From Patulibacter minatonensis DSM 18081 (lineage in GTDB: Bacteria > Actinomycetota > Thermoleophilia > Solirubrobacterales > Solirubrobacteraceae): a DNA stretch of 64,000 nt. The stretch is from assembly GCF_000519325.1 (NCBI RefSeq), contig NZ_KI912613.1:457805-521804 (forward strand), read 5' to 3'. The translations under genes were made by a program, and so were the position numbers. The notes below the pieces were generated by a model. It saw only the letters and a list, made by a program, of their open reading frames with translations, did not search any database and was not told the DNA's origin. Positions 16,294 to 24,988 of this stretch are shown piece after piece. The stretch's first letter is position 1, and each line of letters begins with the position of its first letter.

Positions 16294-17520
16294 TCAGCCG
16301 AGGAGCCAGTCGCGAAGGACCGCGTCCATCCGTCCGCCGACGGCGGACCAGTCGTACCGCTCGGCCACAAGCGTGCGGCCACGTTCAGCGAGCGAGATGG
16401 CTGCGGGCCGGTCGTTGAGGAGGTCGACGACCGCGCGTGCAAAAGCAGGGGCATCCGCGGCCACGAGGAGATGTTCCCCGTGGGTCACTTCGATGCCTTC
16501 CGCACCCACGGGCGTCGCCACGAGCGGACGGCCGGCTGCCAACGCCTCGAGCACCTTCAGCTTCGTTCCGCCGCCGGAGAGGAGCGGGGCGACCGCGACT
16601 TCCGCGCGGGCGAGCACCGGCTCGAGCGCCGGAACGCGCCCGGTCACGTCGACGCCCTCGAGTGTGCCGAGCGCCTCGACCTCCGGTGGCGCTCCGCCCC
16701 CGACCAGTTGGAGCGTCGCGTCCGGGCGGCGGACCCTGACGAGCGGCAGGACCTCCCTGGCCATCCAGATGGCCGCCTGTGCGTTCGGCGGGTAGCTCAT
16801 CGTGCCCGTGAACACGAGACGCCCCGTCAACTCGGCGTCATGTCGCACACCGGCGAGCCGCGCGGTCTCGGTCCCGTTCGGCACTACGCCAGAAGGAATC
16901 CCCCACCGCTCCTCGATGCGCTCGGCGTCGTCGCGTGAACAGGCGATGGCACGGGACAGCCGCGGAGCGTGGGCAGCGACCTCGCGTTCCGCGAGCCACG
17001 ACTCACGTCGTGCCAGAACCCTTGCGACCCGGTGGTGCTCGGTCCCTGCGCGGCGACGATGGAGATCACCCGTGAGGTTCTGGAACACGAGCCCGATCGG
17101 GACGGTGTCCGGCACCATCCGCGCCCAGCGGACGGCCCAGTCGTGCTCGATGAGCACCGCGTCCCAGAACTCGGCGAACACGTCATCGAGCGTTGGGGCG
17201 AGTTCTGTTCGGTATACCTCGGCCTGCCACGACGCCCAGGAGCGTGTGAGCATCGCCCAGCCGACCGCCGGCGTGGCGAGCGTCGCCTCCATCGCCTCGC
17301 GTCCGCGCGAGGCGGGCCGCCGTACCGACCGGAGCGTTATGCCCGCTTCACGGAGCACGGCCCCTCGCTCGATCTTCGCGGGCGACGCGGGAGCCACGAG
17401 CGTGATCGGCCATCCCCGTGCACCGAGCTCGCGAAGCACGTGGAAGAGCCGCACCTCGCCACCGTTCCCTGTGGGGTCGGGGTGTTCCGGTGACAGGTAG
17501 AGGATCCGCGAAAGCGCCAC
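16294..17520 (-). CDS. GT4 family glycosyltransferase
   Basis: A 408-residue GT-B enzyme. Its N-terminal half begins LSRILYLSPEHPDPTGNGGEVRLF, the usual glycine-rich acceptor-side loop (NGGEVRLFH). The C-terminal half has RLVFTGTMSYPPN, the donor-site stretch GGTKLKVLEALAAGRPLVATPVG and EGIEVTHGEHLLVA, typical of GT4 enzymes of the TIGR03087-like type that transfer sugars during exopolysaccharide synthesis. The GTG at 17520 is chosen because upstream codons lie in a tandem repeat. It diverges from the flippase gene at 17643. Confidence 0.88.
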   Translation of the reverse strand: MALSRILYLSPEHPDPTGNGGEVRLFHVLRELGARGWPITLVAPASPAKIERGAVLREAGITLRSVRRPASRGREAMEATLATPAVGWAMLTRSWASWQAEVYRTELAPTLDDVFAEFWDAVLIEHDWAVRWARMVPDTVPIGLVFQNLTGDLHRRRAGTEHHRVARVLARRESWLAEREVAAHAPRLSRAIACSRDDAERIEERWGIPSGVVPNGTETARLAGVRHDAELTGRLVFTGTMSYPPNAQAAIWMAREVLPLVRVRRPDATLQLVGGGAPPEVEALGTLEGVDVTGRVPALEPVLARAEVAVAPLLSGGGTKLKVLEALAAGRPLVATPVGAEGIEVTHGEHLLVAADAPAFARAVVDLLNDRPAAISLAERGRTLVAERYDWSAVGGRMDAVLRDWLLG

Positions 17521-17548
17521 GAGGGTGCGAGCGTTGCACGAGCGGTAG

Positions 17549-17592
17549 GCGTCACATCGCCCGACCCCCTGCGTCACATCGCCCGACCCCCT
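17549..17592. repeat. Perfect 22-bp direct repeat, two copies
   Basis: The unit beginning GCGTCACATCGCCCGACC occurs twice back to back (17549-17570, 17571-17592) in the 122-bp gap between the divergent GT4 (start 17520) and flippase (start 17643) genes. Head-to-tail sites here could bind a regulator of both genes. Confidence 0.85.
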
Positions 17593-17642
17593 GCCGTAGG
17601 CGGCTGCGGCCTTCCCCTTTCCAGGTCTGGCACCCTGATGCG

Positions 17643-19163
17643 GTGCCCGCTCACGAGACGCCGGCCTCGCTGCCCGGCACGCCGGCGACGGAGCACGCCC
17701 TGGCCGCGCCGAACGCGGGGGCGCGGGCCGCGTCGGGTGGGTTGGTGCGGATCGTTCTCCAGGGCGTCTCCCTGCTGCTCGCGCTGGTCTCGACGGCAGT
17801 CATCACCCGGCACCTCGGCGCCACGGGCTTCGGGCAGTACGCGACGATCCTCGCCCTGACGACCCTGATCTCCGGGGTCACGGACTTCGGGCTCGCGAAC
17901 GTCGGGGTCGGCGAGTGGCTCGTTCGCGACGCTCCCGGTCGCCGGACCCTGCTGGGAGACCTCCTGACCGCACGCGTCCTCGTCGTCGCGGTCGCTTCGA
18001 TCTCGGCGCTGACGTACACCGTTGTCGCGGGGTACGACGGCACCGTCGTGACCGGGACGGCGATCGCCGTGTCGGCCGTGGCCGTCAACGCCTGCAGCTC
18101 CGTGTTGACCGTGCCGCTAATGGTCCAACTGCGTTGGGTGGCGATCGGCTTGGTCGAGGTCGCGGTGACGATCACGCAGGTGGCGATCCAGGTGCCCCTC
18201 GTGCTCGGTGGGTCAGGCGTGCTCCCGCTCGCTGCGGCGCTTGTCCCTGCAGCGATCACCGGAGCCGTCCTGACAGCACTCTTGGTCCGCGGTGACCTGC
18301 TGCGCCCAAGCGCGTCCGTCCGTGGCGCTTTCACGATTCTTCGACAGTCTGTGGCGTTCGGTGCGGCGAGCGCGACGAGCGTGGTGTACCTGCGTACGAC
18401 AATGCTGATCGTCCCGCTCGCCGTATCGGCAGAGGCCACGGGGCACTTCGCGGTCGGCTTCCGCGCCGTCGAGTCGCTCACGATCGTCCCCCTGCTCCTC
18501 ACCGGGGCGCTGTTCCCGGTCCTCACCCACGCCGCCGCCCACGACCGTGAGCGGCTGACCGGAGGGTTCGACGCGCTTTGGCGGTCCAGCGCCACGGTCG
18601 GCGCGTTCGTCGCGTCGTGCGTCATCGGTCTCGCCCCCCTGGCCGTCCTGGCAATCGGGGGAAGCTCGAACGCCGTCTCCGAACGTGCCCTCGTGGTCCT
18701 CTGCGTCGGGCTCGCCACGCTGTTCATGAGCGCTGCAAGCATGTGGATGCTGCTCGCCGAGCGGGCATATCGCGACGTGCTCCGCATCAACGCCGTCGCG
18801 CTGCCGCTCAACATCGCGCTCACGACGGTCGCGGTGCTCTGGCTAGGGGTGGAGTGGGCCGGCCTCGGACTCGTCGGGTGCGAGGTCCTGATCGCCACCG
18901 CCGCGAACCGCGCGGTCTGCCGCAGGCTCGAAGTTCGGTCGCTGGGACACGGTGGGCACGGTCTCCGTGTCCTCGTCGTCGTCCTGCTCGGCGCGACCGC
19001 GTTCTTCGGGCTCCAAGACGCCCCGCTGGTGCCGCGGGTCCTCGCGCCCCCGTTGGGAGCCGCTTTCCTCCTCGTCGCGCTCCGGACGATCCCGGACCCG
19101 CTGCGCGACATGGTGGTCGGGCGCTTCCGCGAGCGGCGTCCGAGGACCAGAGGAGGATCGTGA
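17643..19163 (+). CDS. Polysaccharide flippase, Wzx/MATE-like
   Basis: A 506-residue polytopic protein with about 12-14 hydrophobic segments and the Wzx-like N-terminal phrase GGLVRIVLQGVSLLLALVS, then RHLGATGFGQYATILAL. Members of this MOP superfamily move undecaprenyl-linked repeat units across the cytoplasmic membrane. The GTG at 17643 starts 40 residues before the first segment. Its stop overlaps the start of the next GT2 gene (GTGA at 19160-19163), so the two are translationally coupled. This is the only evident flippase in the window. Confidence 0.9.
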   Translation: MPAHETPASLPGTPATEHALAAPNAGARAASGGLVRIVLQGVSLLLALVSTAVITRHLGATGFGQYATILALTTLISGVTDFGLANVGVGEWLVRDAPGRRTLLGDLLTARVLVVAVASISALTYTVVAGYDGTVVTGTAIAVSAVAVNACSSVLTVPLMVQLRWVAIGLVEVAVTITQVAIQVPLVLGGSGVLPLAAALVPAAITGAVLTALLVRGDLLRPSASVRGAFTILRQSVAFGAASATSVVYLRTTMLIVPLAVSAEATGHFAVGFRAVESLTIVPLLLTGALFPVLTHAAAHDRERLTGGFDALWRSSATVGAFVASCVIGLAPLAVLAIGGSSNAVSERALVVLCVGLATLFMSAASMWMLLAERAYRDVLRINAVALPLNIALTTVAVLWLGVEWAGLGLVGCEVLIATAANRAVCRRLEVRSLGHGGHGLRVLVVVLLGATAFFGLQDAPLVPRVLAPPLGAAFLLVALRTIPDPLRDMVVGRFRERRPRTRGGS

Positions 19164-20077
19164 CGTTGTCCGGAAGCCCACCGTCGGTCACCATCGGCAT
19201 CCCGACGTTCAGACGACCGCAGCTCGTGGTCCGGGCCGTACGGTCCGCGCTCGCGCAGGTGCACACGAACGTCGAGGTCCTGGTCGCCGACGACGCGTCG
19301 GGGGACGAGACGGTGGAGGTGCTCGGAAGGATCGCGGCGGATGACCAGCGGCTCCGAGTCCATCGCCACGACGCGAACGTCGGCCACGCCGCGAACTACC
19401 GGTGGACGCTGGAGCACGCGACCGGTGAGTTCTTTATGTGGCTCTCCGACGACGATCATCTCGACCCGGGGTACGTCGCCGCATGCCTTGCGGTCCACGA
19501 CCGGTTCCCGGGGACGTCCCTCGTGACCGGCAACACCGTCCACACGGGCGCCGGACGATCGTTTACCGAGCCCCCGACGGAGCTCCTTAGCGACCGCCCG
19601 GGAGCTCGGGTGCTCGCGTTCTACGCCGGCGTCGACCACAACAGCGGGCTCTTCGGCGTCGGCCGCACCTCACTCCTTCGACGGCACCGGTTCGACGACG
19701 TCTTCGGCGGGGATTGGTCGTTCGTCGCGGGCATCGCCGCCGCGGGCGTCATCCGGTGCGCACCCGATGCCGTGTTGCACCGATCCCTCGAGGGGCTGTC
19801 TTCCGACGCCCGGAGCCTCGCGCGGCAGGAGTTCTCGCTCCGGGGGTTGACGCAACGGTGGCCCCACGTCGCGCTCGCGGCTCGGATACGGCACGAGATC
19901 GCCGCCGGCAACGACTCCTACTCCAAGCTCGGTCCGTCCTGGCGACGCGCGGCCCTGGGTCGTCTGGCGCGATGCCTCATCCTCACGCGGTTCGTCGTGT
20001 TGGCCCTCCCGGTCAGGGTCGTCGGCTCGTTCCTGCACCGCGGTGGCGTGAGGAGCCGCCGCGGCTGCGGCGAATAG
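19160..20077 (+). CDS. GT2 family glycosyltransferase
   Basis: A 305-residue GT-A enzyme: SVTIGIPTFRRPQLVVRAV at the N-terminus, VLVADDASGDETVEV with the nucleotide-binding DD, and the metal-binding MWLSDDDHLDPGYV. The C-terminal 80 residues are basic and amphipathic (CLILTRFVVLALPVRVVGSF), suggesting membrane attachment. The GTG start overlaps the flippase stop by 4 bases, with AGAGGAGG just upstream. It would transfer one sugar to the lipid-linked unit that its coupled partner exports. Confidence 0.9.
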   Translation: MTLSGSPPSVTIGIPTFRRPQLVVRAVRSALAQVHTNVEVLVADDASGDETVEVLGRIAADDQRLRVHRHDANVGHAANYRWTLEHATGEFFMWLSDDDHLDPGYVAACLAVHDRFPGTSLVTGNTVHTGAGRSFTEPPTELLSDRPGARVLAFYAGVDHNSGLFGVGRTSLLRRHRFDDVFGGDWSFVAGIAAAGVIRCAPDAVLHRSLEGLSSDARSLARQEFSLRGLTQRWPHVALAARIRHEIAAGNDSYSKLGPSWRRAALGRLARCLILTRFVVLALPVRVVGSFLHRGGVRSRRGCGE

Positions 20078-20080
20078 GCT
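20075..20080 (+). promoter_or_regulatory. -10 box TAGGCT for the methyltransferase at 20088
   Basis: TAGGCT overlaps the TAG stop of the preceding gene (20075-20077) and ends 7 bases before the GTG at 20088, a leaderless arrangement that gives the methyltransferase its own promoter. Confidence 0.5.
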
Positions 20081-20087
20081 CCCTGGA

Positions 20088-20801
20088 GTGACGCGCAGTT
20101 CCGGAACCCGCCCCTCGTCGACCGTGGAGCCGACGGGCGCGTCCGCGATGCCAGAGGGTTTGCGGGGACGGCGCACCAGCGGCTACGAGTCGGGACGCCC
20201 CGATGTCCTCGCCCATGTGCCGGACAGCGCCGGCACGGTCCTCGACATCGGGTGTTCCACCGGTTTGCTCGGCGCAGCCCTCGTCGCGCGGCAGGGGGCA
20301 CGTGTCACAGGCGTGGAGCCCGTCTCGGAGTACGCCGCGGAGGCTCGCCAGCGGCTCGCCGCCGTTCACGCGATGACCGCCGAGCAGTACGTCGCCACGG
20401 GCTCGACCGACATGTTCGACTGCCTCATCGCCGCGGACGTGCTCGAGCACCTGGTGGACCCCTGGACGACGCTCCGCGACGCGTGCCGACAGGTGCGTCC
20501 GGGCGGGACCGTCGTCGTGAGCGTTCCCAACATCCTGTTCTGGAAGAACCTGGTCCGCGTGATCCGCGAGCGTCGCTGGCCTCGCGACCCGGAGCTCATG
20601 TTCGACGCCACCCATCTCCGCTGGTTCTCGCCCGACGACGCCGTCCAGCTCGTGGCCGGGGCCGGCCTCGAGGTCGTCGCGGTGGAGCCGCGTTACTGGG
20701 CCGACGGCTGGCGGCTGGCGGTCTATCGACGGCTCGCACGCACCGGACTCGGTCCGTTTCTCGGCGTCCAGACGATCGTGCGTGGTCGGAAGGTCGCGTA
20801 G
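20088..20801 (+). CDS. SAM-dependent class I methyltransferase
   Basis: A 237-residue protein with the SAM-binding motif VLDIGCSTGLLGAAL, followed by the acidic motif VTGVEPVSEY, the DCLIAADVLEHLVDPW segment and VRPGGTVVVSVPN. The fold matches Methyltransf_23-type enzymes common in O-antigen loci, where they methylate sugars or terminate chains. The first 25 residues are poorly conserved in style, so an internal ATG near 20148 is another possible start. It lies between the flippase/GT2 pair and the gmd-like gene. Confidence 0.85.
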   Translation: MTRSSGTRPSSTVEPTGASAMPEGLRGRRTSGYESGRPDVLAHVPDSAGTVLDIGCSTGLLGAALVARQGARVTGVEPVSEYAAEARQRLAAVHAMTAEQYVATGSTDMFDCLIAADVLEHLVDPWTTLRDACRQVRPGGTVVVSVPNILFWKNLVRVIRERRWPRDPELMFDATHLRWFSPDDAVQLVAGAGLEVVAVEPRYWADGWRLAVYRRLARTGLGPFLGVQTIVRGRKVA

Positions 20802-20889
20802 CTGCGCGAGCCCGCTCCTGCTGCGCGCACCGCGGGAGGTGAGCGTCCGCGGACCACCGACGGCCGCGCTCATGTCGGGCCGGGTCCCT

Positions 20890-20895
20890 TAGGGT
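20890..20895 (+). promoter_or_regulatory. -10 box TAGGGT for the gmd-like gene
   Basis: TAGGGT ends 7 bases before the ATG at 20903, with no Shine-Dalgarno between. Confidence 0.55.
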
Positions 20896-20902
20896 TCCGC
20901 GC

Positions 20903-21868
20903 ATGCCGAAGCGCGCCCTCATCACCGGAATCACCGGCCAGGACGGCTCCTACCTCGCCGAGCTGTTGCTCGAGCAGGGGTACGAGGTGCACGGCATGGT
21001 CCGCCGGGCGTCGACGGAGAAGTTCGACCGCATCGAGCACCTTCGCGACAAGGTCACGCTGCACCAGGGCGACCTGCTGGACCAGCGGTCGCTGGTCGAC
21101 ACCATCCGCGCGTCGAACCCGGACGAGATCTACAACCTCGCGGCGATGAGCTTCGTCGGCCTGTCGTGGGTCCAGCCGACGCTGACCGCCGACTTCACGG
21201 GCGTCGGCGTCACGCGGGTGCTCGAGGCGATGCGCGAGGCCGCCCCGGAGGCCCGTTTCTACCAGGCGTCCTCGTCGGAGATGTTCGGCAAGGTCCGCGA
21301 GGTCCCGCAGAACGAGGACACCCCGCTCTACCCGCGCTCGCCGTACGGCGTCGCGAAGGTCTACGGCCACTTCATCACGGTCAACTACCGCGAGTCCTAC
21401 GACCTGCACGCCACGTCGGGCATCCTCTTCAACCACGAGTCCCCCCGCCGCGGCCTCGAGTTCGTGACCCGCAAGATCACCTGGCACGCCGCCGCGATCA
21501 AGCACGGCCTGCGCGACAAGCTCGCGCTGGGCAACCTCGACGCCAAGCGCGACTGGGGCTACGCCAAGGACTACGTCCAGGCGATGTGGCTGATGCTGCA
21601 GCAGGACGTCGCGGAGGACTTCGTCATCGCGACGGGCGAGACCCACACCGTCCGCGAGTGCGTGCAGGTCGCGTTCGACGAGGCCGGCCTGGGCGATTTC
21701 GAGCCCTACGTCGAGATCGATCCGCAGTTCGTCAGGCCCGCCGAGGTCGACCTCCTGATCGGCGACCCGAAGAAGGCCAAGGACGTCCTCGGATGGGTGC
21801 CCGAGACGTCCTTCGAGGAACTCATCCGCCTCATGACCCGCGCCGACCTCGAGCTGCTCTCCAAGTGA
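20903..21868 (+). CDS. gmd: GDP-mannose 4,6-dehydratase
   Basis: A 321-residue extended SDR. It carries the family start [20 protein letters not shown], the substrate stretch MVRRAST, the active-site SSSEMFGKV with Glu, YxxxK in [10 protein letters not shown], the NHESPRRG motif and [16 protein letters not shown]. It converts GDP-mannose to GDP-4-keto-6-deoxymannose, precursor of D-rhamnose, L-fucose or perosamine. It is slightly shorter than E. coli Gmd, as usual for the short group. Its stop overlaps the downstream methyltransferase start (GTGA), showing coupling. Confidence 0.92.
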   Translation: MPKRALITGITGQDGSYLAELLLEQGYEVHGMVRRASTEKFDRIEHLRDKVTLHQGDLLDQRSLVDTIRASNPDEIYNLAAMSFVGLSWVQPTLTADFTGVGVTRVLEAMREAAPEARFYQASSSEMFGKVREVPQNEDTPLYPRSPYGVAKVYGHFITVNYRESYDLHATSGILFNHESPRRGLEFVTRKITWHAAAIKHGLRDKLALGNLDAKRDWGYAKDYVQAMWLMLQQDVAEDFVIATGETHTVRECVQVAFDEAGLGDFEPYVEIDPQFVRPAEVDLLIGDPKKAKDVLGWVPETSFEELIRLMTRADLELLSK

Positions 21869-22635
21869 CGCGCCGCGGCCTCAAGCCGCGCATCGGGGCG
21901 TGGCTCGCGGACGTCTTCGCGCGAACAGAGGAAGAGAATCGTCGAGTCATCCTCGAGGTAATGGAGCGGCGTCCGGGAGCAACTCTCGTCGACCTGGGCT
22001 GCGGTGACGGTCAGTTCACGACGCGGGTCGCATCGGCGATCAGTGCCGGACGCACGGTCGGCGTCGATTTCTACGGACCTTGGATTGACGAGGCGCGTGC
22101 CCGAGGGGTCGACGTGAAGGTCGCCGACATGTCGACGGGGCTCCCGTTCGACGACGACTCCGTCGAGGTGATTCATTCGAACCAGGTGATCGAACATCTC
22201 GCGAAAACGGATCTTTTCCTCCAAGAGATTCAGCGTGTGCTGCGCCCGGACGGCTATGCGGTGGTCTCGACGAACAACCTCGCAAGCTGGCACAACGTTG
22301 CCTCGTTGATTGCCGGGTACCAGCCGTCCCCCGCCCACGTGTCTGACTACACGGTCACCGGCAACCGGCTGAACGCAGCATTCGACGGCTACGTCCAGGA
22401 GCAGGCAGGCCAACAACACCTGCGGATCTTCACCGGCGTCGGACTCGAGGACCTCGCGAAGTTCCACGGGTTGACGGTCCAGGAAAGCCGCACGGCCGGG
22501 TTCTACCCGTTCTCTCCGCGAGTGGCCCGCCGCCTCGCCCGAATGGATCGGAGGCACGGCGCGTTCCTCGTGCAACGCTTCGGCAAGGGTGTCGCTGCGA
22601 ACCGCACCGCGCCGAAGGGGATCGTCGAGAACTGA
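21865..22635 (+). CDS. SAM-dependent methyltransferase
   Basis: A 256-residue class I methyltransferase with motif [15 protein letters not shown], motif [11 protein letters not shown] and the post-I phrase [16 protein letters not shown] followed by [14 protein letters not shown]. It is coupled to gmd by a 4-bp GTGA overlap, so it probably methylates a sugar of the gmd-derived branch or the growing glycan. The coding sequence is less GC-rich at third positions than the genes on either side (for example many att, aag and caa codons near 22160-22400), which suggests a different recent history. Confidence 0.87.
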   Translation: MTRRGLKPRIGAWLADVFARTEEENRRVILEVMERRPGATLVDLGCGDGQFTTRVASAISAGRTVGVDFYGPWIDEARARGVDVKVADMSTGLPFDDDSVEVIHSNQVIEHLAKTDLFLQEIQRVLRPDGYAVVSTNNLASWHNVASLIAGYQPSPAHVSDYTVTGNRLNAAFDGYVQEQAGQQHLRIFTGVGLEDLAKFHGLTVQESRTAGFYPFSPRVARRLARMDRRHGAFLVQRFGKGVAANRTAPKGIVEN

Positions 22636-22638
22636 CGC

Positions 22639-23793
22639 ATGCGCATCTGCATCGTCTACGACTGCCTCTTCCCCTGGACCGTCGGTGGTGCCGAGCGCTG
22701 GTACCGGAACCTCGCCGAGCGGCTCGCCGCCGAGGGGCACGAGGTCACCTATCTGACGCTCACGCAGTGGGACGAGGGGGATGCGCCGCAGCTCGAGGGC
22801 GTCGACGTGGTGCCCGTCGGGCCGCGGATGGAGCTCTACGTCGGCGATCGGCGGAAGATCGGGCCGCCGCTCCGGTTCGGTCTCGGGGTGTTCCTGCACC
22901 TGCTGCGGCGAGGCCGGCGGTACGACGTCGTCCACACCGCGTCGTTCCCGTACTTCTCGCTGCTCGCCGCGGCCGTGACGCGGCCGGTCGGGCGGTTCCG
23001 GATCACGTGCGACTGGCACGAGGTGTGGAGCCGGGAGTACTGGCTCGGATACCTCGGCGGTGCTGCGGGACGGATCGGGTGGATCGTCCAGCGGGTGTGC
23101 GCGCTCGTGCCCCAGACCGCCTACGCCTTCAGCCGGCTGCACGCCGGGCGCCTGCGCGAGCTCGGGCTCCGCGGGAACGTCACGGTGCTCACGGGCGAGT
23201 ATGCCGGGAGCCTCGAGGCTCCGCCGGCCGATCCGGCCACCACGCCGCCGACCGTCGTCTACGCCGGCCGGATGATCCCGGAGAAGCGGGTCCCGCTCGT
23301 CGTCGACGCGATCGCCGCCGCGCGCGAGCAGGTGCCCGATCTGCGGGGCCGGATCTTCGGCGCGGGACCCGAGGCCGACCTCGTCCGGGCGCGCATCGCC
23401 GAGCTCGGGCTGGAGGGCGTCGTCGAGCTGCCCGGGTTCGTCGCGCCCGAGGTCGTCGACGAGGCGATGCGGACCGCGACCTGCATCGTGCAGCCGTCGT
23501 CGCGCGAGGGCTACGGGATGGTCGTCGTCGAGGCCTCGGCGCACGGTGCGCCCGCCGTCGTGGTGGCCGGCGAGGACAACGCCGCCGTCGAGCTCGTCGA
23601 CGAGGGCGTCAACGGCTTCGTGGCACCCGAGGCGACCGGCGCGTCGATCGCCACGGCCGTCGTCGCCTGCCACGAACAGGGCGACGAGCTGCGGGCGTCG
23701 ACCCGCGAGTGGTTCGTCGAGAACGCCGACCGGCTCTCGCTCGCCGGCTCGCTGCGGACCGTCGCCGCGGGCTACGTCGGCGCCCGTCGCTGA
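22639..23793 (+). CDS. GT4 family glycosyltransferase
   Basis: A 384-residue GT-B enzyme: MRICIVYDCLFPWTVGGAER is the acceptor-side start with the GGAE turn, followed by the DVVHTASFPYFSLL segment. The donor half contains VYAGRMIPEKRV, IFGAGPEADLV and the EX7E-type element SREGYGMVVVEASA. It starts 3 bases after the methyltransferase stop, so gmd, methyltransferase and this gene form one operon. The donor may be the GDP sugar made by Gmd (inference from operon structure). Confidence 0.92.
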   Translation: MRICIVYDCLFPWTVGGAERWYRNLAERLAAEGHEVTYLTLTQWDEGDAPQLEGVDVVPVGPRMELYVGDRRKIGPPLRFGLGVFLHLLRRGRRYDVVHTASFPYFSLLAAAVTRPVGRFRITCDWHEVWSREYWLGYLGGAAGRIGWIVQRVCALVPQTAYAFSRLHAGRLRELGLRGNVTVLTGEYAGSLEAPPADPATTPPTVVYAGRMIPEKRVPLVVDAIAAAREQVPDLRGRIFGAGPEADLVRARIAELGLEGVVELPGFVAPEVVDEAMRTATCIVQPSSREGYGMVVVEASAHGAPAVVVAGEDNAAVELVDEGVNGFVAPEATGASIATAVVACHEQGDELRASTREWFVENADRLSLAGSLRTVAAGYVGARR

Positions 23794-23805
23794 CCGGCTC
23801 CCCGG

Positions 23806-24945
23806 TCAGCCCAGCGCCAGCTCGTACGTCCGCGTCGTCTCCGCCGCGGCCCGCTCCCACGAGAACGTCGCGGCGCGCTCCAGGCCACGGGCCCGCAGCT
23901 GCCCGCGGAGCTCCTCGTCGCCCGTCAGGCGCAGGATCGCCTCGCGGATCGACGCAGCATCGGACGGGTCGAAGAGGAGTGCTGCCTCGCCCGCGACCTC
24001 CGGCAGCGACGCGCGGTCCGAGCAGGCTCCCGGGACGCCGCGGGCCATCGCCTCGAGCACCGGCAGCCCGAAGCCCTCGTAGAACGACGGGAAGACGTGG
24101 GCGACGGCCAGGCCCCACAGTCCCTCGACGTCGGCCCCCGACAGCCAACCAGGGAACCGGACGTCGTCGGTGACGTTCCGGGCGGCGGCGTGCAGGCGCA
24201 GCGCCGGCTCGTGCTCGGTCGCGTAGCCGGGGACCACGAGCAGCGGACGACGTTCCGACGGGATCCCGGCGAGCGCGTCGATCAGGCCCTCGACATTCTT
24301 GTGCGGGCGCTTGGCGGCCATGCTCAGCAGCACCGGTCGCTCACCGAGGCCCAGGCTGCGACGCAGCGCGACCTCGGCCGTCGCGATCGACGGGTCCGGC
24401 AGGGTCGTCGCGAGGTGCACGACGTCGATCCGGTCCGCGGGCGTGCCGATGTGCGCCGCGACGTCGTCCTTCGTGGACTGCGAGTCCGCGATCACCCGCA
24501 CCGACGCGCGGACCGCCGCCGGTACCAGCACGCGCATCCCCAGTCCCCGCAGCCCGAAGTGCGCCTCGGGGGCGACGGCGTAGTGCAGGTCGTGGACCGT
24601 CGTGACCCTCGGTGGCCCGCCCACGAGCCGGCCCGGCCCGGTCGACGCCAGGCTGTGGACGAGATCGGCGCCCGCCTCCGACGCGATCCGCGGGACGTGC
24701 CGCTGCTCGCCCCAGACCCACTGCCTCCGGTCGCGAGCGTCGACGGGAGCGACGACGGTGCCGTCGATCGCGTTCCACGGCGCGTCGCGGTCGGCGGCCG
24801 CGACCTCGTTGACGATCGACGTCACGCGGAGGCCCGGCGTGGCGGCCAGGCGCGGCAGCAGCTCGCGAGCGTAGACCTCCATACCGCCGGTCTCACCGGG
24901 AACGAGGAACACGAGGTTCAGGGCGACGTGGACCGGCCGTGACAC
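23806..24945 (-). CDS. GT4 family glycosyltransferase
   Basis: A 379-residue GT-B enzyme with the mannosyltransferase-like features TGGMEVYARELLPRLA, TTVHDLHYAVAPE, DSQSTKDDVAAHIG, SMAAKRPHKNVEGLIDAL and the donor motif FYEGFGLPVLEAMARG. It resembles the WbaZ/MtfB type that often uses GDP-mannose. The GTG at 24945 is the only reasonable start before the first strand. It lies downstream of, and on the same strand as, the second gmd-like gene (ending at 24989, 43 bases upstream), with which it is probably cotranscribed. It converges with the GT4 gene ending at 23793. Confidence 0.92.
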   Translation of the reverse strand: MSRPVHVALNLVFLVPGETGGMEVYARELLPRLAATPGLRVTSIVNEVAAADRDAPWNAIDGTVVAPVDARDRRQWVWGEQRHVPRIASEAGADLVHSLASTGPGRLVGGPPRVTTVHDLHYAVAPEAHFGLRGLGMRVLVPAAVRASVRVIADSQSTKDDVAAHIGTPADRIDVVHLATTLPDPSIATAEVALRRSLGLGERPVLLSMAAKRPHKNVEGLIDALAGIPSERRPLLVVPGYATEHEPALRLHAAARNVTDDVRFPGWLSGADVEGLWGLAVAHVFPSFYEGFGLPVLEAMARGVPGACSDRASLPEVAGEAALLFDPSDAASIREAILRLTGDEELRGQLRARGLERAATFSWERAAAETTRTYELALG

Positions 24946-24988
24946 GCGGCGGATGGTCGCAGGCCGGACGACCGGCTCAGGGCCCGCC

